Source of the DNA: Zizania palustris
Lineage: Eukaryota; Streptophyta; Magnoliopsida; Poales; Poaceae
Direction: 5' to 3'
Assembly: GCA_019279435.1 (NCBI GenBank)
Contig: JAAALK010000082.1
Span: 20,241,116 to 20,305,115 of the forward strand
Length of the DNA: 64,000 bases
Below the pieces are notes generated by a model. It had not been told where the DNA came from, searched no databases, and saw only the letters and a list, made by a program, of their open reading frames with translations. The translations under genes were made by a program, and so were the position numbers. Positions 10,076-20,277 of this stretch are shown here, piece by piece. The number at the start of each line of letters is the position of its first letter. The first letter of the stretch is position 1.

Positions 10076-11501
10076 TGAGGAGCCATGTTGAAAATCATAG
10101 GCCTCATGACTCCATAAGTGATGAGTGACTGTCAATGGAAGTCAATAGAGAGAGGAGACGAAGAGGAGTCGAGACCTGTCATGTGTTAGGCCGCGTGTGA
10201 CTCAGGTACACGGGCGGCGAGCGACTGCCGACAGAGGGGTTGCGAAGTCGGGCCGGTCCAATCCGGGTATATGGGTCAGGAACGATAGGGGATCTGTTGG
10301 TCTATTGACCGGGTTTGACCCAGGTAAATGGGCGGAGAGCGATTGCCGGGCTGAGGGAACCGCATAATCGGGCTTGCCTGATCCGGGTGCCCGGTGCGAA
10401 GACAGCGGACGCTTTGTCAGTTTCGGTGTAAAACCGACGCAACTATCCACACTGCCCATCGGAGATCAGACGGTCCTGAAGCGAAGCCGTAGCTGCTACG
10501 AAAGCTCCGCATCAGGACAAGTTACCTTTAGATAGGATTTTACTATTTTGCCTTTTAGGCCCATAGTCTGTGTTAGTCGAGTCTGTAAAAATCCTAAGAA
10601 CATTTTAGTCTTTTCTAGTTTATTTTGGTGTCTGTAAAAAACCCTAAGGGCTCATCACTTTTTGGTACCCTTCTTCCTCCTCACGGCGTTGGTCCGCCGC
10701 CATTTTTCCTGGCTTCATTTCTGCGCCGCCGTCCTCTATTTTCTCGGTTTTCTTCGATGAAATATCACGGTCTGGTAGCAGGATTTTTCCTTCGGCGCCC
10801 TCGAGTAGCGCACTGCACAGTAGTCCGAGTTTCGAGCAGCACCTTGCGCAGCAGTCAATGCAGGATTTTGGTTCTTATCTCTGTCCTTGGAATCCTAGAC
10901 TCCATCGTTGATTTTTTTTGTACCGCACTATTCATCCTCGGTCAATGTGCGCGCATTCAGCTAGGCATCTTTTTGATTTTTCGTACTACTCAACTTCATT
11001 TTAATAGCGTTCCTGTTCCTAGTGCACATCACCAAATAGCGTTCCTGTTCTATATTCCTAAGTAGTGCTAGAACACTAATCCATTTTCTCGATTATTGTG
11101 CACGCATAGTGTTTTATTTCTGAATATTTTGGAAAATATTAATTAACTGCTAGAATTTTTTATTTACTGCATTTATTTGGTCTAGATTAAATGTGTTAAA
11201 TATTGTGCTTATTTTATATCTATCAGAATGCATGTGAACTATGTATGTTTTCTCGGCACTTGATGATTTGCAAGTCTAGTCTATGAATATTGATTGATCT
11301 GCCCTTAAGCACGTTTGTGGTGTCTTTTCGATTAGCACAACGATCGTTTTTAGGCTAGATTATTTTTAGTGTTTGAGATCTGTTTGTTTCCACTGGTTGT
11401 CTTTTGAGGTGTGTTGGGTGTTTGGGAGTAGGCCATCAATTCGAAAGAATTGTTGAGGCGCCCATTCACCCCCACCTCTGGTCGCTACTCTCGGTCCTAC
11501 A
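10076..11501 (+). repeat. 3' LTR of copia A
   Basis: It begins TGAGGAGCCATGTTGAAA and ends TCCTACA, matching 1247-2753. It lacks the 92-bp block holding the TATA box, so it has no obvious promoter. A16-bp CCTAGTGCACATCACC block is shared with the 5' copy near its centre. The flank at 11502 is CCTGT. Confidence 0.87.
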
Positions 11502-11902
11502 CCTGTCGATGTGACCTCTGACGTAGTGAGGCTTTAGATGGCGAGTCGTATCCTCGGGCTTCTCAAAAATAGCATTGTGCAGGCCGAGGTTCAACTGAGC
11601 GACCTCAACCTCGTCCTGTGGTAGGGCGAACTCAGTGGGCAGCATGACGACGTTGATGTCCATCGCCTGGGTGTGGGTCCCTCAGAGATGGGCGAGTAGT
11701 CGTCGTCGAGCATGTCGTGATCGTCGTCGCTGGGACTAGGAGCCGGGTTGGTTATCTCAACCGGCTTAATCCTCCATACCTGTCTCATCGCTGGCCGAGG
11801 GTGGATTTCATCAAAAATGGTGTCTCGCTCATCCTCAGATTTCTTCTCGCGCATCTCCTGTGCCCGTAGGCATTGCGGACGCCTCTTCTGTGATTTGGAC
11901 AT
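11502..11902 (-). pseudogene. gypsy A0 pol start and protease N-terminal part
   Basis: Minus-strand coding starts MSKSQKRRPQCLRAQEMREK and later encodes RHLKPHYVRGHID, ending where copia A inserted. These are the conserved N-terminal basic region and pre-protease segment of a plant gypsy pol (Retrosat-2/RIRE2-like). The DDDDHDMLDDD acidic stretch lies between. A frameshift near 11660 separates the two reading frames. The protease continues at 1246 and downward. Confidence 0.75.
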
Positions 11903-13100
11903 ACCTCGAGGTGCCTAAGATTGTCGTGGCTTGGTACGAGGTGCCACTCCCTTGTTCCTGTTATTACTGGCCGAGGTGTACTGCCCAGCTCGGCCTCGTA
12001 TGTTTCATACTTAGAGGGACCCTCACTACGGGGCCTGCTAATCGGACTGGCCTCGTTTGGCTGATCGGACCAGGCTCCGGTGCAGGCTTCGGCCTGAGCA
12101 GGGGATTTACCTTTGTCACGCTTTGATGAAGGGGCCTTCAGGATTGGGTCTTACTGAGACCCTATCTTGACTATGATAACTTCAGACTCGTTGTCCTTCA
12201 CCTCTTCGCATTCATCTCCCTTAGGTTCGTCCCATGCAAGTCGATTCGGAGGTACTACAGACAACTTGTGGATGATGCCTCCCTCTGTTGCGTCTATTTG
12301 TCCCTGCCAGTTATAATACTCCGAAGGAAAACAAGGAATAGTGTTATGTTGCGGAGGGTGCTCTAATTGTGATATGTACGGAGCCTATGGGGTCCCCGCC
12401 CAATTGTATGGCGGAGGCATTGGTGGCTCTACAGCTTCGCCCACTGTGAGTCGAACCCATTACCCGGAGGGGGGTTCGGCCAGGTCGACGGTATTTCGGA
12501 CCATATCAGCGAGGGGTCCTGCTAGGCTGGAGATATGTTCGGCCATTGCAGGTCGAAGCCTTCCGCCGGAGGGCTCATCCAGTGCGGAGCTGGGTTCGAC
12601 CATTGGGGTTCGAAGCCAACATAGGGGGTGTTAGGCCACTATGGCCCGAAGTCCTCATGCGGAGGATTTGACCACTGTGGCCCGAAGCCACCATGCGGAG
12701 GGTTCGATCAATGTGGTCCGAAGCTACCCTCCGGCCGCTTTGGTCCCTTCGGCTGACTTAGCCTTTTGGCGCGGGGGGCCTGTTTCCTTAGCTTTTCTTT
12801 GGTGTTTGTTTAACAACATCTGATATGTTACCTTCGTCTTCTTGTGAGTCTTGTCCGAAGGAGATGTGCTAACATTCCGCTTCCTTACTCCTACTTTAGG
12901 GTTCTTAGGTATGAGAGTGTGTGTACGCGGTTTCCCAATAACGACCGCTTTCCCCTTAGTTGACTCGGCCTACTCTGGCCAAATCAGTATTCTTTTTTCG
13001 TTGAGATTGACGGTGTTCACGAGAAAGGGGTCTTTGTACAGCTTCATCTTCGGACTGGGGTCTATCTTTAATAGTCCTTCCTCTATGGCCGATTGAACCT
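11903..13100 (-). pseudogene. gypsy A0 gag-pol spacer, low-complexity
   Basis: This degenerate minus-strand region is rich in Pro, Gly, Phe and Trp codons and includes short tandem repeats at 12632-12740. Closer to gag it encodes a segment (about 13030-13095) equivalent to the linker of fragment F at 27550-27650. No enzyme domain is recognisable. Confidence 0.5.
12632..12740 (-). repeat. 36-bp tandem repeats in A0 spacer
   Basis: Three consecutive 36-bp units (about 12632, 12669, 12705) share GGCCCGAAG and CATGCGGAGG cores. On the minus strand each encodes about 12 residues of type NPPHGGFGPQW. More degenerate copies extend left to about 12420. Confidence 0.6.
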
Positions 13101-14850
13101 GCCGACGAAAAACATTGCAGTCATTAGTATAATGCGAATGCGAATCATGCCACTTACAGTATGGATGCTTCTTTAACTCATCGACAGACGGAATGACTTA
13201 GCCTTTAGGCAAACTGAGAAGCTGGTTTTTCAATAGGAAATCAAATATTTTATCACACTTAGTTATATCAAAGGAGTACTTGACCTCACTAGGACGATTC
13301 TTGGTGGGAGATGGCCATAACTCGGAGCAAAGTAATAGGCTTACTCTTAGCGTTCCAAACCCATTCGGCTGTGTACATGTCGGTCGAATCTTCTTCCTCT
13401 TCAGATTCTTCCTCGTCGGAGTGTTCCATGACGTGGACTTCAGCCCTAGGCTTGTTAAACGTCTTAATAAACTATTTATCTTTGACTCTGCCTTCTTGGA
13501 CCAGACCATGTTGCACGACTTGGCTAACTTCTAAAAAGTGCTGGTTGTCTAGTCTTTCCTAAATCTCAGAACAAAACCTGCTAAAGGCTAGGTCCGCCAA
13601 ATCTCTTTCTGAAATATTAAGACTAAAACATCAATTTCTAGTATCTCGAAAATGCTTGATATACTCAGAGACGCTCTCGCTAGATTTCTGTCTAACTGAT
13701 GTCAAGTGTGAAAGCCTAAGTTATGTTTATCCCATGTAAAAGTAGTCATGAAATTTTTGTTCTAACTCAGCCCACGTTTGGATGGAGTTCAGCGGGAGTG
13801 CCGAAAACCAAGTGAAAGCGGTGCCGGACAGTGAGAGAGAAATAGTCTAAGTTTTAGATCGTCCGACCCACTAGCTTGTCTACACTGTGCTAGAAATTAG
13901 CTAACATGCTCTAGTGTGGTTTTGTTACCCTCACCATCGAAATTGGTGAAATTAGGACTCTATAGCTGCGAGGGTAAGGTATTGTATCGAAATGATCGGG
14001 GTACGGCTTTCGGTAAACCCTAGCTCGACCCCTGGGTACGAAGCTGGTGCACTTCCTAAACAGTGCGGAGATCGGCTCCTCAATGTCATCCTGACCTACT
14101 ACCTGCGCGCGTCTCTCATGCGGGGGCGCGACACACGGTGGTATGTCAGCGTGTCAGCCATGGGTTTTTTCCTCATGCACCAACTGTACGACATGTTCGG
14201 GTCTACGCGCTTGTGCATGCGGCGCGGGAAGCATGGGCAAAGCCGGCGCCGGCGTAGGTGGGGGCGGCGCATGGTGAACAGTGTTGGCTTGGTTGTAAGC
14301 ATAATGATTGGTCTTGGCCACGGACATCGAGGCTGGAGACGCAATGGTTTTGCCAGTACTACCGTTAGTTCTACTGTAATTGTGATTTATCGGAGGTATA
14401 CTAGCAATAGGAGCTGGAGGTACAGCCACATTAAAGCAGAACCTTGTAAGCGTCGCCTCTACTTGAGATCTAACTGCCGAGTCTAAACGGTTGGCTAAAA
14501 AAGCGCTAACAGCTTGGTCTACTGATGCGGCTATCTTCTGCTCAATCTCTAAAGAAGATAAACGAGGCGATAACGGTGATACCTGGATCCGAGCGAGGTT
14601 GGGGACGTTGACATCGCGCTTCATGAAGCCTGCGTGTGTCTTGACATCGCGCTTCATGAGGTCTTGGAGTGCCTTCATCTTTGCCTCGATCTCTACTCGG
14701 TCATCTGCGGGAATATCCTCGAGGGTAGGCATCATGATGTTGCGGTTGTCGATATCTGTGCCTCCAACAGGATCCATCGGTGATGTAGACGTAGTAGTCA
14801 TCATAGACATACCGGCGGCCGATGTAGATGTACTTATCATGTTGGCGTAG
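13101..14850 (-). pseudogene. Gag of gypsy A0
   Basis: Minus-strand Gag starts at about 14840 (MISTSTSAAGMSMM) next to the primer site. It runs through an LEDIPADDRVEIEAKMKAL segment and a Pro-rich linker. Towards the C-terminus it encodes SFDITKCDKIFDFLLKNQLLSLPKG and a cysteine/histidine knuckle of type YCKWHDSHSHYTNDC near 13120-13165. Stops and frameshifts are frequent. The same domains occur in fragment F. The family appears to be a Tat-lineage (Retrosat-2-like) gypsy. Confidence 0.7.
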
Positions 14851-14853
14851 CCT

Positions 14854-14871
14854 TCCCCAGCGGAGTTGCCA
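14854..14871 (-). other. Primer binding site of gypsy A0
   Basis: On the minus strand it reads TGGCAACTCCGCTGGGGA, close to the TGGCGACTCCGCTGGGGA primer site of several grass gypsy families, seven bases inside the LTR. Confidence 0.75.
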
Positions 14872-14878
14872 AAAAGTG

Positions 14879-16143
14879 TGTTGACACGAAAACGTGCCCC
14901 GCACTTGGGTTAGTTCGATGATCCAAAAGTGTGAGGATACTTAGGGACAAGCATAAGCGTAACACAACACCAACGTCATGCTCCGACTACCCTTAACCAT
15001 GGTGAGGAGGGTGGAGTCACCCGGTAATCAGATCACACAGAAATAATCCAATTAGCCGGAAAGAAAAATATTAAACAGAATAAATAAACAAGCCCGAGTG
15101 GAGCCTGACTAATCCGAAGTGTACAATGTGAAGGGTATCGCCGAAGGGTACCTTCGACGTCTGATGCAAAGGGTCCCGCCGAAGGATGCCTTCAGCGTTC
15201 GGACTGATCTGGCCGAAGGCAGGCTCCGAACAGATCCTGACGTGACAATCACCTCCGAATAGTGGGGTTCGACGCGAAGTCTTTGACATGATAAAATAAC
15301 TCAAACGCAACGCGCGGGCATGACTTTGTATAACACGGGGTATGAACGTCGCGAAGCTAGTTGTGATGAACCCTGTTGCGAAGCATGCTAGCGTGCGGGA
15401 CTCGGTCAAACCGACAACAGTGTGACGGCCCGGCACGGGTAGTCGAAGCAGTAATCCCACCGAGGGGTGCTCTTGCAGCCTCCGAAACCAATCTCTTGCC
15501 TCCGGACACCTTCGGTGATGTGGCTCCGAACGTGGAAACCTGCAACAGAATAGATATCAAGTACAAATTAGGCCTGGGGACTGAATTTTGCTAAGTGTTG
15601 CACTAGATAGCGAAGGTAGCAATCTATTACGCAGATTAGCGGATACTTCACATGTGAAGTAACAAGGCGATAGCAATCTATTACGTAGATTAACGGATAC
15701 TTCACAAGTAAAGTAACAAAGATTACCACTGTTCCGTAGTGGCCGTCGGAGGGCTTCTAGGCAAACCCACAAAGATTGTTGAAAAGTAAAGGTAAAAGTA
15801 AAGGTATGGTTCAAATCTAGGGCTTTGTGTTGATTTGTGTTGGGGTGGGTTAATGAATCAGCCTCACCCCTATATTTATAGGGGCTAGACTTCTAATCTC
15901 TAAGCCTAATCTGGTAGAATTCGGCTCAACCTGAAGTGGGCCTTCGGCCAGGCCCGCCGAATCCTGCTCTTCGGGCCAAAGCCTCTGCGAGGTGGGCCTC
16001 CGAAGGCCTTCGGGCCAAAGGTATCAGGCTCACTGGAAACTTACGAAGCCCATAGCTCAGTGGGCCTTTAGCCTTGTAGGGTTTCGGCCCAGTCCAGGAC
16101 ATGTGTATTTTCGGCCCAAATTACCAAAATTGATATTTTGACA
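14879..16143 (-). repeat. 5' LTR of gypsy A0 (antisense)
   Basis: In plus orientation it starts TGTTGACACG at 14879 next to the primer site. It probably ends at TTTTGACA (16143), giving TGTCAAAATA...GTGTCAACA in element sense. A minus-strand TATA box (CCTATAAATATAGG) lies at about 15870-15883. The right end is inferred from the TG..CA rule only; the partner LTR is outside the window. Confidence 0.65.
15618..15721 (-). repeat. 54-bp tandem duplication inside A0 LTR
   Basis: AGCAATCTATTACG starts at 15618 and again at 15672. The two about 54-bp units differ at a few sites. Both contain the palindrome-like ACTTCACATGTGAAGT core, which is intact in the first copy and changed in the second. Confidence 0.75.
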
Positions 16144-16180
16144 ACCTTAACCATTAATGCCATTTTTTGCTATCAATAAG

Positions 16181-16392
16181 GGTAAAGAGGTCTTCTCCTA
16201 ATGTATAGTCTCCATAAATATCCCTCTTCGATTCTATAAGAAGGATCAAATATTCAAGTATTCAATGCGCACTTCGAACTGTCTTGAGCTATTATCCAAT
16301 TCGGAGGCTTAGAACAGTCCGCATAACCAACACTTCGTTTGCCAAATCTTTGAGTTTACTAAAACCTGTTAGCGTAATCTTTTGCGCCAACA
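16181..16392 (+). repeat. 5' LTR remnant of gypsy B
   Basis: From GGGTAAAGAGGTC to TTTTGCGCCAACA it matches the last 210 bp of the 3' LTR at 26690-26901. The upstream 300 bp, present in the 3' LTR, are missing. Confidence 0.82.
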
Positions 16393-16394
16393 GT

Positions 16395-16412
16395 TGGCGT
16401 CGTCCGTGGGGA
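16395..16412 (+). other. Primer binding site of gypsy B
   Basis: TGGCGTCGTCCGTGGGGA follows the LTR end after two bases. This is the usual primer-site type of Tat gypsy elements in plants. Confidence 0.8.
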
Positions 16413-16457
16413 ACCTAGTACAAAAACTTTGTTCTCTACCAATCCTTTCCTGAAGCC

Positions 16458-17690
16458 ATGCCTACTAATCGGAGCCTAGGCACTAGGCCCCTCCGGAGGT
16501 CTTCTCGAACCTCCGGATTAGGATCTTCAAACACCCCCGAGGTCGTAGGACCCTCCGTGGTCCCCCCACCTCAAACTCCCAAAGTAACCATTAACCCTCG
16601 AGCATATGGAGCCCCTCCTGTGGCTTCGTCTGTGCTCCGAACTAATTACGTTAGTTCTCAAGGCCCGAAGGGCCCCTCCAGAGGAAATGAAATCCATCCA
16701 GATGACACAGAAAAACAAATGGCTCGACTTCAGGCGGAGGTAGAAAGGTGGAGACAAGAAGCTACTGATAGGCTTCGCCCTCAAGCTAGCCCCATCATCC
16801 CGGAGATGCCTCAAGATGGTGACCCTGTCTACTATCCCGAAGCTTCTAAGGTCTAGAGAGGTGTCAAGAATGCCTCCTTCGATGACAAATCTCCATTGCA
16901 CCCTAACTTGCAGAAGGTGCACTTCGACCCCAAGTTTCGAGCTTCGAAGCTATGCAAATACTCCGGAGAGGGCGACCCCGGAGAATTCTCCCTCTCCTAT
17001 GCTCTTGCAATCGAAGCTAGTGGAGGGGTTTGAGACACGATGGCCAAGTGTTTCCCCTTGCGCTCGAAGGGGTGCCTCTCCCTTGGTTTTGGTCCCTAAA
17101 ACCAGGATCGATTAAGTCTTGGGAGCAACTGAAGAGAAGGTTCGTGAGCAATTTTCAAGGGGCCTTTGTGGCCCCAATGTCTACAAGAAGTATTTTTCAG
17201 GTGAAGCAGCAGCCCAAAGAAACTCTACGACAATTCTTCAAGCGCTTCACTCATACAAAGTCTCAGATAAAGGGACTGTCTACATCATCTGTCGTCGACG
17301 CAGTGCACGAAGGTGTCACGAACTCGGGCCTCCTCGACAAGCTTCATTAGAAAGATATTACCTCGGTGGCACAATTAATGGCCTACTTCGAGTAATATGC
17401 CAAGTCAGAAGAAGGATCGCTTCAGAGGACTGCTTCGTCTTCATCGACCTTCCTCTAAGAAGTCAAAGCTGAACCGAAGGCCTCAAGTCCACCACAAGAA
17501 TCTCTATTCGAAGCAAGAAGACACCCAAGATCGTGGGAAGCAAGTAGTCCTTCCCATCTCTGGAGGGGGGACCCTGAGCGGTATGTCGAAGCGTCAGCGG
17601 AGGAAATATATACGCGAAGTGGGGCACATTTGGACCTCGTCATTAGCGGCAGAAATGCCCGAGTGGTCTCATGTGCACATACCCTCTTGT
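16458..17690 (+). pseudogene. Gag of gypsy B
   Basis: The ATG at 16458 (MPTNRSLGTRPLRRSS) starts Gag 66 bp after the LTR. Conserved parts are ARLQAEVERWRQEATDRL (coiled), FDPKFRASKLCKYSGEGDPGEFS-like capsid sequence, WFWSLKPGSIKSWEQLKRRFVSNFQG and the QQPKETLRQFFKRF segment, which match the retrotransposon Gag family (PF03732). Stops at 16854-16856 and elsewhere and frameshifts break it into 16458-16856, 17030-17350 and 17397-17702. Element E has a longer open version at 57260-59441. Confidence 0.78.
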
Positions 17691-17694
17691 TATT

Positions 17695-18140
17695 ATAGCT
17701 GACATTGCAGGAACCGTGGTTCGACGAGTGTTGGTCGATGGTGGAAGCTCCGCGGACATCATCTTCATTCAAGCCTTCGATCAATTATGCATCCCGTAGA
17801 AGCATTTACTCCCAGCGGCCCATTCGCTACAAGGTTTCACAGGCCCTCCCCTCGATACCCTCGGCAAAATAGGCCTTGAGGTTGCTTTCGGAGAGGGACA
17901 CTTGGCCAAATCGGAGGAAGTTATCTTCGAAGTCGTCAATGCCCCTTATGCTTACAATGTTATCTTCGGAAGGGGAATGTTGAACTAGTTCGGGGTTGTA
18001 GCACATCATAATTATTTATGCTTAAAAATGCCCACACAAGGAGTACTTGCGGTCCTCAGTGACCAAGCTGCAGCGCGGAGGGTGGAGTACGGCCATGGCC
18101 CACCCCTTGATTCTAGGCAAGTAAATAATGTGTAGGAGCA
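17695..18140 (+). pseudogene. Aspartic protease of gypsy B
   Basis: The segment encodes VLVDGGSSADIIF (catalytic Asp in DGGSSAD), then LQGFTGPPLDTLG and NAPYAYNVIFGRGMLN, typical of Tat gypsy proteases. Stops at about 17797 and 17987 (TAG where E reads CAG) inactivate it. It would mature the polyprotein. Confidence 0.78.
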
Positions 18141-18289
18141 TTCGAAGGATGCTTTAGTGTCGAGAGGTCCTTCGAAGATCCCCTCCCTCAAGCCAAGCCT
18201 AGAAGGCGAAATTGTAACGAAGATCATCGTTAAGGAGGGCAGGGACTATCCCATCCAATTTGGCCAGGAGTTGCCCCGGAAATTGCTAC

Positions 18290-19080
18290 TTCACTGGAAG
18301 AACTGGTTCGAGATAATATGGATGTCTTTGCCTGGTTAGACAAAGATATCACCAGAGTCAACCAGAGCATTATCGAGCACAGTTTGCTCGTTAACCATAG
18401 AGTTTGACCTGTTGGCCACGGGCTCCGCAAGTTGTCAATAGAAAGAGTAGATCTCGCCAAGGCGAAGGTAGATGTGTTACTAAAAGTTGGGATCATGAGG
18501 GAAGTGGCCCACACGGAGTGGTTAGCCAACCCCGTCTTCGTCAAGAAAAAGGCCTCCGGCAAGTGGCGCATGTGCATTGACTTCACGTCTCTAAATAAAG
18601 CATGCCCATGTGACACTTACCCAATGCCCCGACATTGATCAGCTCGTTGATTCTACAGCTAGCTCCGAACTATTATGTTTCCTCGACGCATACTCCGAAT
18701 ACAATCAAATTTGGTTAAAACGCGAAGACGAAGCCAAGGCAAGATTCATAACTCCTTCAGGAATCTTTTGTTACGTCAAAATGCCCTTCGGCTTAAGGAA
18801 TGTCGGGGCAACTTTTTCAAGATTAATTGCTAAGGCTCTAGGTTACCAGATAGGCCGCAATATCGAGGCCTATATGGATGACATTGTAATAAAGAGTGCT
18901 TTCAAGCACCAGCATAGTCTAGACTTAGCAGAAACTTTTGAGAGCCTTCGAGCATGTGGAGTTTGCCTCAACCCTGAGAAATGTATCTTCGGGGATCAAG
19001 CAAGAAAATTGTTAGGGTTTTTAGTTTCGAGGAGAGGAATCAAAACTAGCCCAACACAAATAAGTGCACTTCAAAGGATG
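18290..19080 (+). pseudogene. Reverse transcriptase of gypsy B
   Basis: RVT_1-type RT encodes GIMREVAHTEWLANPVFV, KWRMCIDFTSLNKACP, FCYVKMPFGLRNVGATF and the catalytic YMDD at 18871-18882 within EAYMDDIVIKS. A frameshift near 18632 splits it into two frames. Compared with E, Cys replaces Arg in NKACPCD. Confidence 0.82.
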
Positions 19081-20277
19081 GCACCGCCAGAAAATTTGAA
19101 GCAAGTCCAGAAGCTAGCCGGACGCCTCGCGGCCCTTAGCCGATTTTTGGCAAGGTCCGTAGAGCGGAGCCTCTCGATATTCAAAGCCTTGAAGGGGTTC
19201 GAATGTTTTGCCTGGACGCCGGAGTGTCAGAATCCTCGATATTCAAAGCTTTGATGAAATCAAGGACTACCTCAAAAATCTTGCAACACTTACTGTGACC
19301 CTAATAGGCGAAACTCTCCTTTATCATGCAGCAACAGGCTTCGCCGTGAGTGCAGTACTTGTTAGAGAAGTGGAGTTCAACATAAAGCTGGTGCAGAATC
19401 CAATATACATAGTATTGGAAGCTTTGTACAGAGCCAAAACATGGTACTCCAAGCTCGAGAAATCCACTTACGCCTTGGTAATGGCCTCACGGAAGTTGCG
19501 GCATAATTTTTTGGCGGACAATGTAATTATTCAAACCTCAATACCCCCTTGGAGATATGCTCCAAAGAAAAGATTCCACAGGGAGAATTGGGAAAAGGGC
19601 TGTCGAGCTAGCCCCTTTGGCATTTCTTTCATAGCAAGAACAACCATTAAATCACAAGTGATGGTTGACTTCATAGCAGAGTGGACCCCATTCACAGTAT
19701 GGGATCTTGAAGAATCAAATGAAGGTGTGTGGACCGTGTACTCTAACGGGGCTTTCCTGGCATCCAAAGCAGGCGTCGGAGCAGTCATAATCTCACCTTC
19801 AGGGCAAAAAGCGATGTATTCTGCAAGGCTCAACTTTAAGTCGACCAACAATATTGTGGAGTACGAAGGGATTCTGCTTGGCATTCACAAAGGGCAAGCA
19901 CTTGGCATCGCGAGGGTTGTCATAAAAACAAACTCTCAGGTTGTTGCAGGGCACGTTGATAAATATTTTCTAGCTCGGCATCCACATCTTGCCAAATATT
20001 TGGAAGAAATTCACAAGACTGAAACAACATTTAAAGGGATTTCTATCCAGAGCATTCCACGAGCCGACAACCAGCAAGCGGATGTCTTGGCCAAAGCTGC
20101 AGCTAGAGCCCTAGATATCCCGGAAGGGACTTTTTATGAAGAACTTATCTCCCCTTCGGTGCCACAACTCCCTCCTGTTGAGGTACTTTGCATATCAAGT
20201 GATTGGCGGAGTCCAATAATGAACTTGTTGCAAGACGAAGCTAATTTCCCCGAAGGCCCAGAGTTGTTAAGATTATA
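19081..20277 (+). pseudogene. Tandem RNase H domains of gypsy B
   Basis: After the RT connection come two RNase H folds. The first (about 19200-19520) keeps YSKLEKSTYALVMASRKLRH but has HAATGFAVSAVL where a catalytic Asp is expected. The second (about 19725-20130) resembles the extra 'archaeal-type' RNase H of Tat elements: VYSNGAF, IVEYEGILLG and IKTNSQVV. Element E reads YSDGAF and KTDSQ, so two of the three catalytic Asp codons have become Asn in B. One frame is open from 19208 to 20278. Confidence 0.78.

Larger units (their letters stand above)
1247..11501 (+). mobile_element. Ty1/copia element A (SIRE/Maximus-like), both LTRs present
   Basis: This is a 10.3-kb copia element with a 1507-bp 5' LTR, primer site, extended Gag, protease, integrase, reverse transcriptase, RNase H, about 1.3 kb of 3' noncoding DNA and a 1426-bp 3' LTR. 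Order PR-INT-RT-RH defines Ty1/copia. The long LTRs, coiled-coil Gag extension and long 3' noncoding region suit the SIRE/Maximus lineage. It inserted into the protease gene of gypsy A0. The flanks are CCCGT (1242-1246) and CCTGT (11502-11506), a 5-bp target duplication with one transition. Many stops and frameshifts and diverged LTRs show it is old and defective. Confidence 0.9.

Noticed and set aside
14154..14486. Plus-strand ORF opposite A0 gag
   Set aside because: Shadow of the minus-strand Gag, which has family similarity with fragment F.
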